From Planctomycetota bacterium (GTDB lineage: Bacteria; Planctomycetota; Phycisphaerae; Sedimentisphaerales; Anaerobacaceae), in NCBI GenBank assembly GCA_023139715.1, contig JAGLNB010000167.1, positions 1 through 19,242 on the forward strand: DNA of 19,242 nucleotides, given 5' to 3'. How positions within the stretch are numbered: the stretch's first letter is position 1; every line of letters begins with the position of its first letter. This document shows, piece after piece, positions 1 to 7,750 of this stretch. The position numbers and the translations under genes are program-made. The notes under the pieces are model-generated. The model was not told the origin of the DNA and ran no database searches. It was given only the letters and a program-made list of their open reading frames with translations.

Positions 1-892
1 TCTTGTTAAGACACTCATGTTTTATACTCCTCACAAAGCGTTCCGCAAAAGGATTTAAATTCGGAGAAGCAACAGTAGTTCTAAGAGGGGTAACACCACT
101 GTCTTTTAGAATTTGTCTAAACGCTTCTGTAAATAATGGATCTCTATCCATAATAAGATATTTTTTATTCCTGAGGAATCCATCAAACGTATCGGTTAAA
201 TTCCTCGCCATCTGCATCATCCACCTGCCATCTGCCTGCGGAATGATTCCGGCAATTTCAACTTTTCTTGTTTTGTAATCTATGCAAAACAGCACCATGA
301 TTTTAACTAAACCCCTGATGATATGAACTTCCGTGGTAAAGAAATCGATGGCAGCGAGCGAATCCCAATGCGATTTTATAAATTCATTCCAGGTTGTTTT
401 TTCAGGCCGGTCGGGGCAAGGCTCAATGCCATGTTCTCTAAGAACTCGACTAATCGTAGCTGGCGAAACTTTAAGCCCAAGATATTTCAGATAACCATAT
501 AATTTACGAACGCCAAGATGTTTGTTATCCAGGGCCATGTCGATTATTCGTTGCTTAAGTTCATCCGATATGCGAGGCCTACCAAACTTGCTGCGGTGCT
601 TGGAACCATCGTATTTTTGGGCAACAAGTTTGCGGTGCCAAAGTAACAGTGTGTCTGGTGAAACAGCAGAACAGATTTCACTCAAGAGCTTTCGCCCAAG
701 CCTCTTACCAAGTATTGCCAATCGTCGACGCTGGCTGTCATTAAGAAATATACGCTTCTTGCCGGTTGCTTTTAATAACTCTTCCTTGAGTATGCTGTTT
801 TCAGCTTTTAAGTATTCGATAACTTCCTGTTGCTGCCGATTCATCCATCCTGCCAGCATAGTTAGAAGCATTGTTGTTGGTTTTATTTTCAT
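1..892 (-). CDS. DDE integrase-type transposase, 3' end cut by window edge
   Basis: The frame is open from an ATG at 892 to the window edge, giving 297 residues without a stop. The N-terminal part (about 1-160) is helical with a helix-turn-helix look: a GRPRISDELKQRI stretch near 105-117, then KLYGYLKYLGLKVSPATISRVL around 130-151 that resembles the HTH of IS3/IS481-type transposases. The rve-type catalytic core follows, with D183 in AAIDFFTTE, the second Asp at D249 (or D251) in IMDRDPLF, and E284 in NPFAERFVRSIKHEC, completing a DDE triad. The single-frame organisation without a separate OrfA is closer to IS481-like integrase-core proteins than to classical IS3. It starts only 30 bases after the stop of the double-TIR gene and on the same strand, so the element ends just downstream of the defence operon. 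I could not identify its terminal inverted repeats. The family assignment is secure; the exact IS family is not. Confidence 0.85.
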   Translation of the reverse strand, partial: MKIKPTTMLLTMLAGWMNRQQQEVIEYLKAENSILKEELLKATGKKRIFLNDSQRRRLAILGKRLGRKLLSEICSAVSPDTLLLWHRKLVAQKYDGSKHRSKFGRPRISDELKQRIIDMALDNKHLGVRKLYGYLKYLGLKVSPATISRVLREHGIEPCPDRPEKTTWNEFIKSHWDSLAAIDFFTTEVHIIRGLVKIMVLFCIDYKTRKVEIAGIIPQADGRWMMQMARNLTDTFDGFLRNKKYLIMDRDPLFTEAFRQILKDSGVTPLRTTVASPNLNPFAERFVRSIKHECLNK

Positions 893-922
893 ATAAAACA
901 CCTAATAATCATACCTCATATT

Positions 923-1756
923 TTACAATTTTTTTCGTTGGAGTTCTTTGGACAGCTTGCTGAAACCACACATAGGTTCCTTTGTGAAGTCAATATGGGG
1001 AACGCCAGCAATCACTAGTGTAGGCCCAAGTTCCTTTACTTTGAGCAGAAATACAGGCGTTCCAACCTCTTCGGAAAACAAATATTCTTTTATAGTCCAT
1101 GAAGATTTCTTCCAAGCAGGCGAAAGAATGCTGAGAGTTGCAGTTGCATCACGAATTACACCTTCCAGCTCAAGGAACAATTGAGCATGGTAGTCTCTAT
1201 CACTTTCTTCGTAGTCCCAGTATGCATATCCATGATTTTTAAGAAATTTACGTAGATCGCTCAAAAAAATCGAATCTTCTTCAGCGTAACTTAAAAAAAC
1301 GTATCCTTTGGTTTTATGTTTTTCACTACTAAGTGAGGGGTCATGTCCTACAGTTAACATTAGAGCTCTTTCCAGAGGCTGTATTACTGAGTTATAATCC
1401 TTTCGAAAGTCAATATACTGAGTTTTTGATAGCAGGGGATTATTTAAGATGTTCATTTCACCTTCATCGTCAATGACAACAGGTATAACTATTCCCCCTC
1501 TTTTAAAAAATGCGTTTAATTCATGTTCTACCCACTTGGAATAGATTGAGTTTCTACTCGATATGTATAACAGCACCGAAGCCTGTCCTATACCTTTTTC
1601 GACAGCCTTTTGCCAATTTTCGCCCGGTGAAATCTGAGCTATATCATGCCATATATTGATTCCAGAGGATCGCAGATCGTGCACTAATTTGCCCACGAAA
1701 AAATCGTCCTGCCTAGAGTAACTAATAAAGACATTTTTTTTGTTCTTCTCGGTCAT
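923..1756 (-). CDS. Double-TIR-domain protein
   Basis: A protein of 277 residues with two TIR domains in tandem. The first (about 7-135) opens with NVFISYSRQDD, and its likely catalytic Glu is E79 in SKWVEHEL, the box that carries the NAD-cleaving glutamate in active TIR domains. The second (about 151-277) opens with YVFLSYAEED and has E224 in SSWTIKEY as the equivalent position. TIR domains of this kind hydrolyse or cyclise NAD+ in bacterial immunity or act as protein interaction modules. It is the last gene of the long operon, 15 bases after the upstream stop, with an AAGGAA ribosome binding site. No membrane segment or signal peptide is visible. Tandem TIR domains may mimic the TIR dimer needed for catalysis; that is inference. 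The TIR calls are firm and the reaction is not established. Confidence 0.85.
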   Translation of the reverse strand: MTEKNKKNVFISYSRQDDFFVGKLVHDLRSSGINIWHDIAQISPGENWQKAVEKGIGQASVLLYISSRNSIYSKWVEHELNAFFKRGGIVIPVVIDDEGEMNILNNPLLSKTQYIDFRKDYNSVIQPLERALMLTVGHDPSLSSEKHKTKGYVFLSYAEEDSIFLSDLRKFLKNHGYAYWDYEESDRDYHAQLFLELEGVIRDATATLSILSPAWKKSSWTIKEYLFSEEVGTPVFLLKVKELGPTLVIAGVPHIDFTKEPMCGFSKLSKELQRKKL

Positions 1757-1771
1757 TTATTTCCTTATTTA

Positions 1772-3022
1772 TTACGAAAACCTCGTAAGCAATTTATCCA
1801 ATTTATTAATCTGACATACAGTGGTCTCTCTTTCCCATTTAACTTTTGATTTTCTTTTGGCTTTTTTAACAATCGCTTTATACTCTGCAACCTTGCCGAG
1901 GGCATAATATGCTTCTTCTAAAGTCGCCAGCACCCAATACTGATCTCCCCTTTGGTCAAAATTCTTTTTTAGTAACTTATCGCAAATCTTAACTACTTTT
2001 TCTCTGATTCTATTTGCTAGTATATAATCTGCTATTACATCATTACCTTTTGAGTTGACACTTCGAACATTAAGTAAGTATGCGTAATTGATTCCGTTAT
2101 AGTAATCATTTTTAAAGTAGAAGCCTCTTTCATAAAATGAAATAGCTTTATTCAGATATGTTTTTCGGTTAGTTTTTTCCCACAAACGTTTATTAATTGC
2201 TCCTGCCAAACCTAGTGTTTCAGGGTCATGCGAAGTCTCAGGAGAAAGCTTGTTTAGAATTTTCAATGCGTTTTTGAGTGAGACTTCCATACTGGGTTTC
2301 TTACTTTTATAAGTTGCAAGGACAATTTTTTGAACAATATAAGGATTGTTGTCGATTCTTAATGCTTCCCGGAAATACTTAATCGCATTTGGGAATTTAT
2401 CGTTATCAAGTGCAGTAATACCTTTGTTGATTAACTCGCTTAATTTTAGAGATGTCCTTGTTGAGGCAGATTTTATTGGCCCGCTCTTTTTTCCTGTTTT
2501 CTTTTTTGACTTCGGAGCATCTCTGTATGGTGGCTGTAAATCATGTAAATAAGTATAAACAGGGCTATCATTCTTCGGCACAGCCAAAATAGCTTTGATA
2601 TTTTTTTTCAATTCTCTTTTAACTCTGCTAGCTTCTGAAACACCAATGTCTTTCTCAAGATGCTCGTAGCCCATTATAACTGTATGGTTGACATCAAAAG
2701 GATACCCAAAGCCTTTCTCGGCCATGACTATAGTAGTATATGGTTTTAAGGCATGTCGTACGCCCAGTTCGTAAAGCGCATTTGGATTTGATGTTGACAA
2801 ATCCGCTATAACAATATCAGCAATTAAGATATTCTCAAACATGGGGACATCAATTATGCCGGAATGTCTAATTTCATCAGCCCTTACACATTCTAAACCG
2901 CAAGATAGGACAGTAGGCTTGATTATGTTGAAGTATGTTTTATCTAAATCCAAAATTCTACCTGTTAGATAATCTGTTTTCAATCCATATCCCATTATTA
3001 CAAAACATTTTTTCTTTTTCAT
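1772..3022 (-). CDS. Nucleoside deoxyribosyltransferase-like (DRHyd/TIR-related) domain with C-terminal TPR-like repeats
   Basis: A protein of 416 residues. The N-terminal ~150 residues form a Rossmann-like domain: FVIMGYG at 7-13, ADEIRHSGII at 48-57, IADLSTSNPNALYELGVRHA at 72-91. The last motif, with D74 and E85, is the signature seen in nucleoside 2-deoxyribosyltransferase-like and TIR-related domains fused to TPR or DUF4071/TRAFs-binding regions. A lysine-rich linker (about 173-188) leads to a helical region from about 190 to 416 with TPR-like periodicity, for example KFPNAIKYFREALRIDNNP. The domain could cleave an N-glycosidic bond in NAD or nucleosides, or bind a nucleotide signal. It lies 17 bases after the ThsB-like TIR gene and 15 before the double-TIR gene, so it is part of the operon. 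In a Thoeris-like reading it is one candidate for the responder or effector. That role is inference. Confidence 0.75.
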   Translation of the reverse strand: MKKKKCFVIMGYGLKTDYLTGRILDLDKTYFNIIKPTVLSCGLECVRADEIRHSGIIDVPMFENILIADIVIADLSTSNPNALYELGVRHALKPYTTIVMAEKGFGYPFDVNHTVIMGYEHLEKDIGVSEASRVKRELKKNIKAILAVPKNDSPVYTYLHDLQPPYRDAPKSKKKTGKKSGPIKSASTRTSLKLSELINKGITALDNDKFPNAIKYFREALRIDNNPYIVQKIVLATYKSKKPSMEVSLKNALKILNKLSPETSHDPETLGLAGAINKRLWEKTNRKTYLNKAISFYERGFYFKNDYYNGINYAYLLNVRSVNSKGNDVIADYILANRIREKVVKICDKLLKKNFDQRGDQYWVLATLEEAYYALGKVAEYKAIVKKAKRKSKVKWERETTVCQINKLDKLLTRFS

Positions 3023-3039
3023 GTCTTTGCTTTCCCTAT

Positions 3040-3459
3040 TTAAATGGCATGTTTTCTAATTGCATCTACAATGCTCGACGTATTCCATTTCACAACCTGA
3101 TTCGCATTATTTTTCACAATTTGAGAAGTCTTCCCTGAACCCCAAGGTTCTATTGCTATTATTGGTTTCTTGCTATAAAATTCATTGTTGGCAATTTTTA
3201 TTTCTTTTGCTATCCACTTGCTATAAGAGGAATAGACACCAGCCATAATAATTATGGCATGGCAGAAACTCATTTTTTGTTTTATCGTATCGTATAAAAC
3301 AGAGTCGCTCTTGGTATGGACAGGGTCGTCTTTCGGAATTGAATAGTTATTATAAACAAAATTTGGGGCATCTTTTAAGAGATCACATAATTTTTCATAC
3401 GCATCGGTATAATCCCATGAGTGACTTATAAAAAGATTGTAATTTTCAAGATTCAGCAT
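3040..3459 (-). CDS. ThsB-like TIR protein (MTH538/DUF1863 type)
   Basis: A compact single-domain protein of 139 residues. YNLFISHSWDYTDAYEKL (7-24) followed by an IPKDDPVHT stretch is the hallmark of the DUF1863/MTH538 TIR-like family, which includes Thoeris ThsB. SKWIAKEI with E86 gives the putative catalytic Glu, and the C-terminal VVKWNTSSIVDAIR (122-135) is the family's typical tail. In Thoeris, ThsB makes a cyclic-ADP-ribose-type signal after phage sensing, which activates a separate effector. No ThsA-type SLOG/SIR2 effector is visible in this window. It starts 14 bases after the previous stop with an AAGGGA ribosome binding site. The family assignment is strong; production of a signalling nucleotide is carried over from the family. 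Confidence 0.85.
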   Translation of the reverse strand: MLNLENYNLFISHSWDYTDAYEKLCDLLKDAPNFVYNNYSIPKDDPVHTKSDSVLYDTIKQKMSFCHAIIIMAGVYSSYSKWIAKEIKIANNEFYSKKPIIAIEPWGSGKTSQIVKNNANQVVKWNTSSIVDAIRKHAI

Positions 3460-3473
3460 AAAAGTTCCCTTGG

Positions 3474-4010
3474 TTATCTAAGCCATCTTGCTAGTTTATT
3501 TCCAATATTACTAACATGGTTTAAAACCATCCATTCAGGTTCTTCTTTGCCTTCGAAATTTCCCCAGATTATTCTTTGGTATAGACCTAAGTACTCTTGT
3601 TCTGACCATGATTTTTCGTGAGATTGTTCAGCAGATGGAAACAATGCTACATTTTGATCTCTTTTCGCACCATCCCCCAAACCCAGTTCCCAAGGTATCC
3701 ATTTACTGTTATTTGTTCTTGGGGTAACGAGAAGAACAAACTTTGAACAATTTCGAACAGCTTCTCTCAGGCGTGCAGCGGTTGCAGTAAAATCTGACTT
3801 ATTCAATTCGTGATCACGAACATCTACATAAACTTTACCACCATGCCCTTCAAGAATACGGATAACTCCGGGGAGAATGTCGTTATCTTTAGAAGAATGC
3901 GAAAGAAAAACTGTTTTGCCAGTAGATACTCTCGCCTCTTTTAATATTTTCTGAGCATCATATTTAGTAGCGATGCTTTTTAACTCATCGTAAGTAATAA
4001 ACGCTTTCAT
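3474..4010 (-). CDS. TIR-domain protein with N-terminal helical extension
   Basis: A protein of 178 residues. About 30 N-terminal residues form a helical extension before the TIR domain, which opens with TVFLSHSSKDND (33-44). The Glu box is SKWIPWELGLGDG (102-114) with E108; WxxWE followed by a Gly-rich turn is typical of predicted bacterial TIR proteins that are free-standing enzymes or sensors. The C-terminal ~60 residues are not recognisable beyond a Trp-rich helix. The start has an AAGGG ribosome binding site. It follows the radical SAM gene after 84 bases, the second-largest gap in the operon, which holds a weak hairpin with a T-run. Partial transcriptional separation here is possible. 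Confidence 0.82.
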   Translation of the reverse strand: MKAFITYDELKSIATKYDAQKILKEARVSTGKTVFLSHSSKDNDILPGVIRILEGHGGKVYVDVRDHELNKSDFTATAARLREAVRNCSKFVLLVTPRTNNSKWIPWELGLGDGAKRDQNVALFPSAEQSHEKSWSEQEYLGLYQRIIWGNFEGKEEPEWMVLNHVSNIGNKLARWLR

Positions 4011-4029
4011 GAAACCCTTTTTGTAACTC

Positions 4030-4062
4030 GAAAAAGAAAAATCCTACGGACTCACACCCGTA
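4030..4062 (-). terminator. Weak hairpin plus T-run in the radical SAM/TIR gap
   Basis: On the minus strand TACGG and CCGTA form a perfect 5-bp stem with an 8-base loop, followed within a few bases by TTTTTCTTTTT. It lies after the radical SAM stop and before the next TIR gene. The stem is short, so it may be an attenuator that lowers distal expression, or coincidence. Confidence 0.28.
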
Positions 4063-4094
4063 CTATTGCAATAAAATACTAGCATTAGATAAAT

Positions 4095-5186
4095 TTATAC
4101 ACTTTGTAAAGCACGAGAAACTCTCTGGGTGCAAGGCAAGTCACAACCATGTTTTTCATTTATTACCTTGCTAACCAAGTCAATATTCTGCACTCTCTTA
4201 TTGGCATTTAGTGAACTTTCGTCAATTGTTTCAAATTTACTATTATTGATAACCGAATAGACAAAATCAAAAGCTTTTTCTACCTCATCCATGCTTTGAT
4301 GTGCAATTAATTTATGGAATTTTTTGTTTATGCAATTTGATGGCTGAAGGGTACCATTAGATTCAATAATTGGACAGTAAAGCCCATGCAAACAAGGATA
4401 CATACTACATGATTTACACCCTGAATTATAATAGCTGCCTTTTAATGAATCTTTTATAATTACATTGATACCATCTATGTTGAAGCTCATCATCGGAATC
4501 CCACAATCCGAGGCATTTTCCGGATACTTTGAGATTTTCTTTGCACGTTTGCTCAGAGAAGGAATAAGTTGATTTACATTATAATATTCTTTGTCAAAAA
4601 ATTCTTCAGAACTATGGATTGTATCGAGTATTTTTTCGCAATAATACAAATCGTGCAATTTAAGATCTATTTTCAACGAGCTGCAAAAACTAATCATATC
4701 CCAAACATCTTCTTTGTTTGAGTTCAACACTAACATATTTATCCGTACAAAGTTTGATTTTGACAAATCACTTAAGTTGTTATACAATTTTTGCGTGATA
4801 CCTTTTGGTAAACCTTTATGACTTTTATTAATTGAATCCAAACCGACAAAAAACTTAAGGTTGCTGTATTTTTTGAACTCACCAATATAGTCCCCTAATA
4901 AAGTACCGTTTGTTCCGAGCAAAATAGTCGTATCGTTTCCTAAACTGTTTATTGCCTTAATGATATCAACTAGATCTGGCCTCAAAATAGGTTCGCCACC
5001 TGTTATTCGAAATACACGATATCCTTTTCTGTAAGCTATCGACAGCAATCTTACAAATTCCTCGAAGGGAAGATTTTGGGTGCATTTATTTACACTAGAA
5101 CCGGAAGGACGACAATAATAACATTTATAGTTACAATCGTCCGTAAGTGATATGGCTAACTGGGGCAATTTTTTCTGGGTTTGCAT
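4095..5186 (-). CDS. MoaA-like radical SAM enzyme
   Basis: A protein of 363 residues. The radical SAM cluster motif CNYKCYYC supplies C18, C22 and C25 for the [4Fe-4S]-SAM centre, and the following RPSG resembles the MoaA loop. ITGGEPILRPDL (61-72) is the SAM-binding GGEP motif in its MoaA-like form. A C-terminal Cys-rich region, C257-X2-C260, C265, C271-X13-C285, could hold an auxiliary cluster as in MoaA or SPASM-type enzymes. MoaA rearranges GTP; SPASM enzymes modify peptides. Molybdopterin synthesis is unlikely because no moa partners are present and the enzyme sits among TIR genes. It could modify a nucleotide, a 7-deazapurine-like ligand, or a peptide of a neighbouring protein. The length is too great for a typical QueE. 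An AGGA ribosome binding site precedes the ATG by 8 bases. The superfamily is certain; the substrate is unknown. Confidence 0.85.
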   Translation of the reverse strand: MQTQKKLPQLAISLTDDCNYKCYYCRPSGSSVNKCTQNLPFEEFVRLLSIAYRKGYRVFRITGGEPILRPDLVDIIKAINSLGNDTTILLGTNGTLLGDYIGEFKKYSNLKFFVGLDSINKSHKGLPKGITQKLYNNLSDLSKSNFVRINMLVLNSNKEDVWDMISFCSSLKIDLKLHDLYYCEKILDTIHSSEEFFDKEYYNVNQLIPSLSKRAKKISKYPENASDCGIPMMSFNIDGINVIIKDSLKGSYYNSGCKSCSMYPCLHGLYCPIIESNGTLQPSNCINKKFHKLIAHQSMDEVEKAFDFVYSVINNSKFETIDESSLNANKRVQNIDLVSKVINEKHGCDLPCTQRVSRALQSV

Positions 5187-5249
5187 AATATAATTCCTAT
5201 AGTATTTGGTCTGTTTTGTATATTGTTAGTTTTCTGTACTTATTCTTAT

Positions 5250-7136
5250 TTAGGATTGCTGTTTTTTAAATCTATCCCTAAGAACTTCTATCAATATGGG
5301 CTCATAATTTTCGAGTAGATATGGGACTTTATCATAAATGCAATGAAACATCGTCAAAGCTTCCTTTATAAACTCATGATCCTCAATTAAAGATTCCCCA
5401 GAATCACTCAACGATTCTTTAATAAAATCTTTTATGTTAATGATCAACTGTCTTAAATCAATAATTAATTGCTCCATATCCCTTTCCAACGATACGCTGT
5501 ATCTATCTAGAGATAGTACAATCTTTTGAAATGCTTCAACGATCCTCTCTCTTTCACCTCTGAGGGTATCTAAAAAAAGTATATTTATTTTCGCAATTTT
5601 TTTTACTACACTAATAGCGTTATTCCTAGTGGTAATTGATGTGCCGACTTGGTCGAATAAAACCGAAAGCTTTCCTATCTTTTCTCTTTTCTTACTCAAC
5701 TTAGTAACATGCAAATAATCAATTAAAAATGCCTGTATCTCACATAAATCTGCATATGAGCGAAGCGTATTTCTTTCAAAAGTCCTTGATGCCTTTTTAA
5801 ACAATTTAATAGCTTCTTCATATTTATTTTGTGTTAAACACAACTGGGCTTCTAATAATTCCAACTTTCCCGCATCGGATGAATGCATTTTATCCTGATC
5901 GCCCCTGTAAGCAGATAAATCTTCCCTTGATTGGTTGTCTTTGATTATCAATTGATAGCACTTTTTCACAAAATTTATTGCAAATTTTTCATCTATTTTA
6001 CTATAACCTTCAACCCCCCTAAAGGATTCACTATTTCCATATAATCCTAGACAAATATCGACATATTTTTCTGCCAAGTTTTTTGCTTTCGCCACATCAT
6101 TTACTCTTAATGCATATTGAATTGCCCAGAAATAATTACCTGCTGCCTGTACTTGATCATATTTTTCCGATTCTTCTAAATAGAATTTAGCTGCTATAGA
6201 ATTTTTATTCATAAGCAACCCCCAAGCTAATCGACCTGCCGATCTCGACACCAAATAGTTGTATTCTTCACGACTAAGGGAAGAAAAAAAAGTATAAGCC
6301 AATAAATGCTTTGTAATCGACTTGGACCATTTATCTTGCATAGCATTGCTTTTGCCTTCTTGATAATTATATCTTGCCTTAGCGAGCAAAACACAGTCCT
6401 TTAAGATATCATGGATTTCATCGTTAAAATATTCGGCAATATCAAATTCACCTTTAATATTCTTGCTCTTTGCATTTCTAAGCCGGGCCACAAACTCTTC
6501 CACAACATGGTTCGGCAACAAGGCAAGCTTATCGGGCCTTTTTCGTTTTATTTCATTCAATTGTAACGCTGCATCGCCACTTCCAATTGCCTTTTCTGAC
6601 TTATCCGAGTTAGTAAGCATGGGGCCTCCACTACCAACACGAGACTTTTTCGATTCCATACTATTCCTTTGAATCTCTGTCCACTGCTTAGCAATTTCAC
6701 TTACAATCCTGTCAATCTCCCTCCTGAGCTCACCTCTATTTTTGATTAAATCCAAAGGGTTGCATGGCTCGTTTACAGACTGGTATTGGGAAATTAATTT
6801 TTCTGGAAAATCAGCAAAGGAGCTTACATGTACATTGCATATCTTTAGTTTATTCCGCTTACGTGCACTGACTATCTCAGGTAGTTCAAAGTCTCGTATA
6901 ACTTCACTACCGAAGAAAGAATTAGAAATAAGACAGACGGCAATACAAGACCTGCCAATGGCATCTTTGATTTTCGATTTCCATTTATCATCAAACTCTA
7001 AAACTTTTTTATCATACCAAATAACTTTTCTAAAAGGTACTTTGCCGTATGCCTTTAGTGCCGTATAAATCTCATCAAGGTATTTCTGATCAGTATCATT
7101 TCGTTGATAACAGATGAATATCAAATCTTTTTTCAT
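5250..7136 (-). CDS. TIR domain fused to a long TPR-like helical region
   Basis: A protein of 628 residues. The N-terminal TIR-like domain (about 1-150) starts with LIFICYQRNDTDQKYLDEIY; SNSFFGSEVIRDFELPEI (71-88) is its Glu box, with E84 or E87 as the putative catalytic residue. A polar linker (about 155-195) follows. The rest, about 200-628, is helical with TPR-like pairs, for example KYEEAIKLFKKASRTFERN. It resembles a sensor or scaffold joined to a TIR enzyme. No NTP-binding P-loop is seen, so it is not a classical TIR-STAND protein. The start overlaps the stop of an 11-codon upstream ORF in ATGA, so expression may be translationally coupled. The 117-base gap before it is the largest in the operon. 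The TIR call is firm; the helical-repeat type is approximate. Confidence 0.8.
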   Translation of the reverse strand: MKKDLIFICYQRNDTDQKYLDEIYTALKAYGKVPFRKVIWYDKKVLEFDDKWKSKIKDAIGRSCIAVCLISNSFFGSEVIRDFELPEIVSARKRNKLKICNVHVSSFADFPEKLISQYQSVNEPCNPLDLIKNRGELRREIDRIVSEIAKQWTEIQRNSMESKKSRVGSGGPMLTNSDKSEKAIGSGDAALQLNEIKRKRPDKLALLPNHVVEEFVARLRNAKSKNIKGEFDIAEYFNDEIHDILKDCVLLAKARYNYQEGKSNAMQDKWSKSITKHLLAYTFFSSLSREEYNYLVSRSAGRLAWGLLMNKNSIAAKFYLEESEKYDQVQAAGNYFWAIQYALRVNDVAKAKNLAEKYVDICLGLYGNSESFRGVEGYSKIDEKFAINFVKKCYQLIIKDNQSREDLSAYRGDQDKMHSSDAGKLELLEAQLCLTQNKYEEAIKLFKKASRTFERNTLRSYADLCEIQAFLIDYLHVTKLSKKREKIGKLSVLFDQVGTSITTRNNAISVVKKIAKINILFLDTLRGERERIVEAFQKIVLSLDRYSVSLERDMEQLIIDLRQLIINIKDFIKESLSDSGESLIEDHEFIKEALTMFHCIYDKVPYLLENYEPILIEVLRDRFKKQQS

Positions 7137-7168
7137 AGTATCAATCCAAATATTGATTTAATTTTCAT
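7133..7168 (-). CDS. Possible 11-residue leader ORF before the TIR-TPR gene
   Basis: The ORF encodes MKIKSIFGLIL and is preceded by AAAAGGTG at 6 bases from its ATG, a better ribosome binding site than that of the gene it precedes. Its TGA overlaps the ATG of the TIR-TPR gene in ATGA. This suits translational coupling or a small leader peptide. The product is too short to score by content, so it may be fortuitous. Confidence 0.3.
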   Translation of the reverse strand: MKIKSIFGLIL

Positions 7169-7253
7169 GATTACACCTTTTCATAAAACAACTATTCACT
7201 TCTAATACAAAATTGGGACATACCTGAATCGTCAATCTATATATTCCAAGCGA

Positions 7254-7748
7254 CTATCTTTTTTTGCCCGCATCCTCAATTGCCCTAGGTAAATCTTTGT
7301 GCGACCATTTCACTGCCTTACATTTATTTTTCGTAAACGCAGGTGGCACTTTTGAAGGAGGTGTATCGCTAGAATATACACCAATTACACCTTTTCCTTT
7401 TTTTATACTTTCTTCGATTTCCCAGCTAACCCACTTACTATCGGCAGTGTTATTTGAAAGATATACAACAGTAACAGAGCTTTGATCTATTTTGTTTCGA
7501 ATTTGGCTCTTTATATAGTCTGCGTTTTTGCTATCAAAGGGCTCTTTAACTGAGTGGTCCTCAAAATTAATCGCTATATTATCGTTCTTTGCTTGCCCAC
7601 GAAGCATATTTACAGTATCCAAGTCTTCATGAGCAAAACTTATAAACACATGACGATTGCCCTCGCCAGCTTGTGACAACTTCTTCTTTGCAACATTCTC
7701 CAAATGATTTAAGTCTGAAGATGAAAAACTACCGCCGCCTCCACCCAT
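7254..7748 (-). CDS. ThsB-like TIR protein with N-terminal pentaglycine tail, candidate conjugation substrate
   Basis: A protein of 164 residues. It begins MGGGGGSFSSSD, a flexible glycine tail directly after the initiator Met, then a short helix (12-28) and a ThsB/DUF1863-type TIR domain. HVFISFAHEDLD (33-44) is strand A and the following loop. SKWVSWEIEES (104-114) carries the putative catalytic E110. KAVKWSHKDLPRAI (144-157) matches the C-terminal motif of the 139-residue ThsB-like protein in the same operon. The start is firm: GAGGAGA lies 6 bases upstream of the ATG, inside the end of the QueC-like gene, whose stop is 2 bases away. An exposed N-terminal glycine beside a Cap9-like QueC, TGT-like and OGG-like cassette is what one would expect of a protein deazaguanylated at its N-terminus, the part played by the CD-NTase in type IV CBASS. 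That link is inference. Confidence 0.85.
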   Translation of the reverse strand: MGGGGGSFSSSDLNHLENVAKKKLSQAGEGNRHVFISFAHEDLDTVNMLRGQAKNDNIAINFEDHSVKEPFDSKNADYIKSQIRNKIDQSSVTVVYLSNNTADSKWVSWEIEESIKKGKGVIGVYSSDTPPSKVPPAFTKNKCKAVKWSHKDLPRAIEDAGKKR

Positions 7749-7750
7749 GA

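Noticed and set aside
522..896. Plus-strand ORF of 124 codons
   Set aside because: It is antisense to the minus-strand transposase, whose frame carries the catalytic DDE motif.
4095..5186. Molybdopterin biosynthesis moaA or queE
   Set aside because: No moa genes nearby, and 363 residues with an extra C-terminal Cys region is too long for a typical QueE. The superfamily fits but the pathway does not.
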